A stretch of DNA of 5,080 nt from Alphaproteobacteria bacterium (GTDB taxonomy: Bacteria > Pseudomonadota > Alphaproteobacteria > Rhizobiales > Xanthobacteraceae), in assembly GCA_005884745.1 (NCBI GenBank), contig VAZU01000186.1, positions 1-5,080 of the forward strand, given 5' to 3'. Of this stretch, positions 4,992 to 5,080 are shown piece by piece. Numbering within the stretch: the first letter of the stretch is position 1; each line of letters starts with the position of its first letter. Both the position numbers and the translations under genes were made by a program. The notes under the pieces were generated by a model. The model made no database searches. It was not told where the DNA came from and saw only the letters and a list, made by a program, of their open reading frames with translations.

Positions 4992-5080
4992 ATGATCGAT
5001 CGCCGTTGGTTTCTCGGCGCCGGCGCCGGCTCGGTACGCTTCGGTCGCTCGCCCGCAGCTGTGCGGGGAATGCTGGATCG
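4992..5080 (+). CDS. Possible N-terminus of a Tat-exported protein (partial, cut by right edge)
   Basis: Only 29 codons are visible. They begin MIDRRWFLGAGAGS, which fits the start of a twin-arginine signal (RR followed by x-F-L and a Gly/Ala-rich stretch). GAAGG lies nine bases before the ATG at 4992, a usable ribosome site. Against it, the following residues (VRFGRSPAAVRG) contain three arginines where a hydrophobic core should continue, so this may be a damaged signal or a chance match. Product unknown. Confidence 0.35.
   Translation, partial: MIDRRWFLGAGAGSVRFGRSPAAVRGMLD

Noticed and set aside
4700..5080. Plus-strand frame open to the right edge, containing YFFARTVLGIAPKATRDD
   Set aside because: One patch reads like protein, but there is no supported start codon, the remainder is Arg-rich, and long open frames occur by chance at this G+C. 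More sequence to the right would settle it.
1..5080. CRISPR array, tRNA, rRNA, transposase or toxin-antitoxin pair
   Set aside because: No regularly spaced repeats, no cloverleaf or rRNA sequence, and no transposase or toxin motif seen on either strand.

Overview
The window looks like chromosomal DNA from a GC-rich alphaproteobacterium of the Bradyrhizobium/Rhodopseudomonas type. The evidence is high G+C, strong G/C preference at third codon positions, a Tat-exported ABC_sub_bind (PF04392-type) solute-binding protein of the kind abundant in these genomes, and small helical or secreted proteins of rhizobial flavour. The assignment comes from recognition of sequence style, not from a database search.

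Layout, left to right. A solute-binding protein gene on the minus strand runs off the left edge (1-884). A 458-base gap follows. It holds a decayed 3' fragment of a metallo-beta-lactamase (MBL) fold gene (about 1076-1290) and a hairpin beside the end of the next gene. A 64-residue helical protein gene (minus, 1343-1537) has a perfect 14-bp palindrome in its leader. After about 310 bases without a convincing gene comes a stand-alone cyclic-nucleotide-binding-domain protein (plus, 1848-2327). It converges on, and overlaps by 35 bp, a calcineurin-like metallophosphoesterase (minus, 2293-3099). The next 299 bases contain a second, very short MBL-tail copy (3269-3327). Then come a 51-residue exported peptide gene (minus, 3399-3554) and an intact MBL-fold hydrolase (minus, 3840-4718). 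The right edge has an inverted repeat and a possible Tat-type N-terminus (plus, from 4992) cut by the window end.

The genes do not form an obvious operon or pathway. Most are separated by 250-300 bases or face each other, as in an accessory or 'housekeeping odds and ends' region. The main structural theme is that the last ~60 bp of the intact MBL gene occurs three times in the same orientation (1071, 3269, 3841). One copy is functional, one is a longer frameshifted remnant and one is only the tail. This suggests past duplication and decay, or recombination at this sequence. I see no CRISPR array, RNA gene, transposase or clear defence system, and no strong case for an undescribed system. The best leads are the triplicated MBL tail and the small exported peptide between two of its copies.
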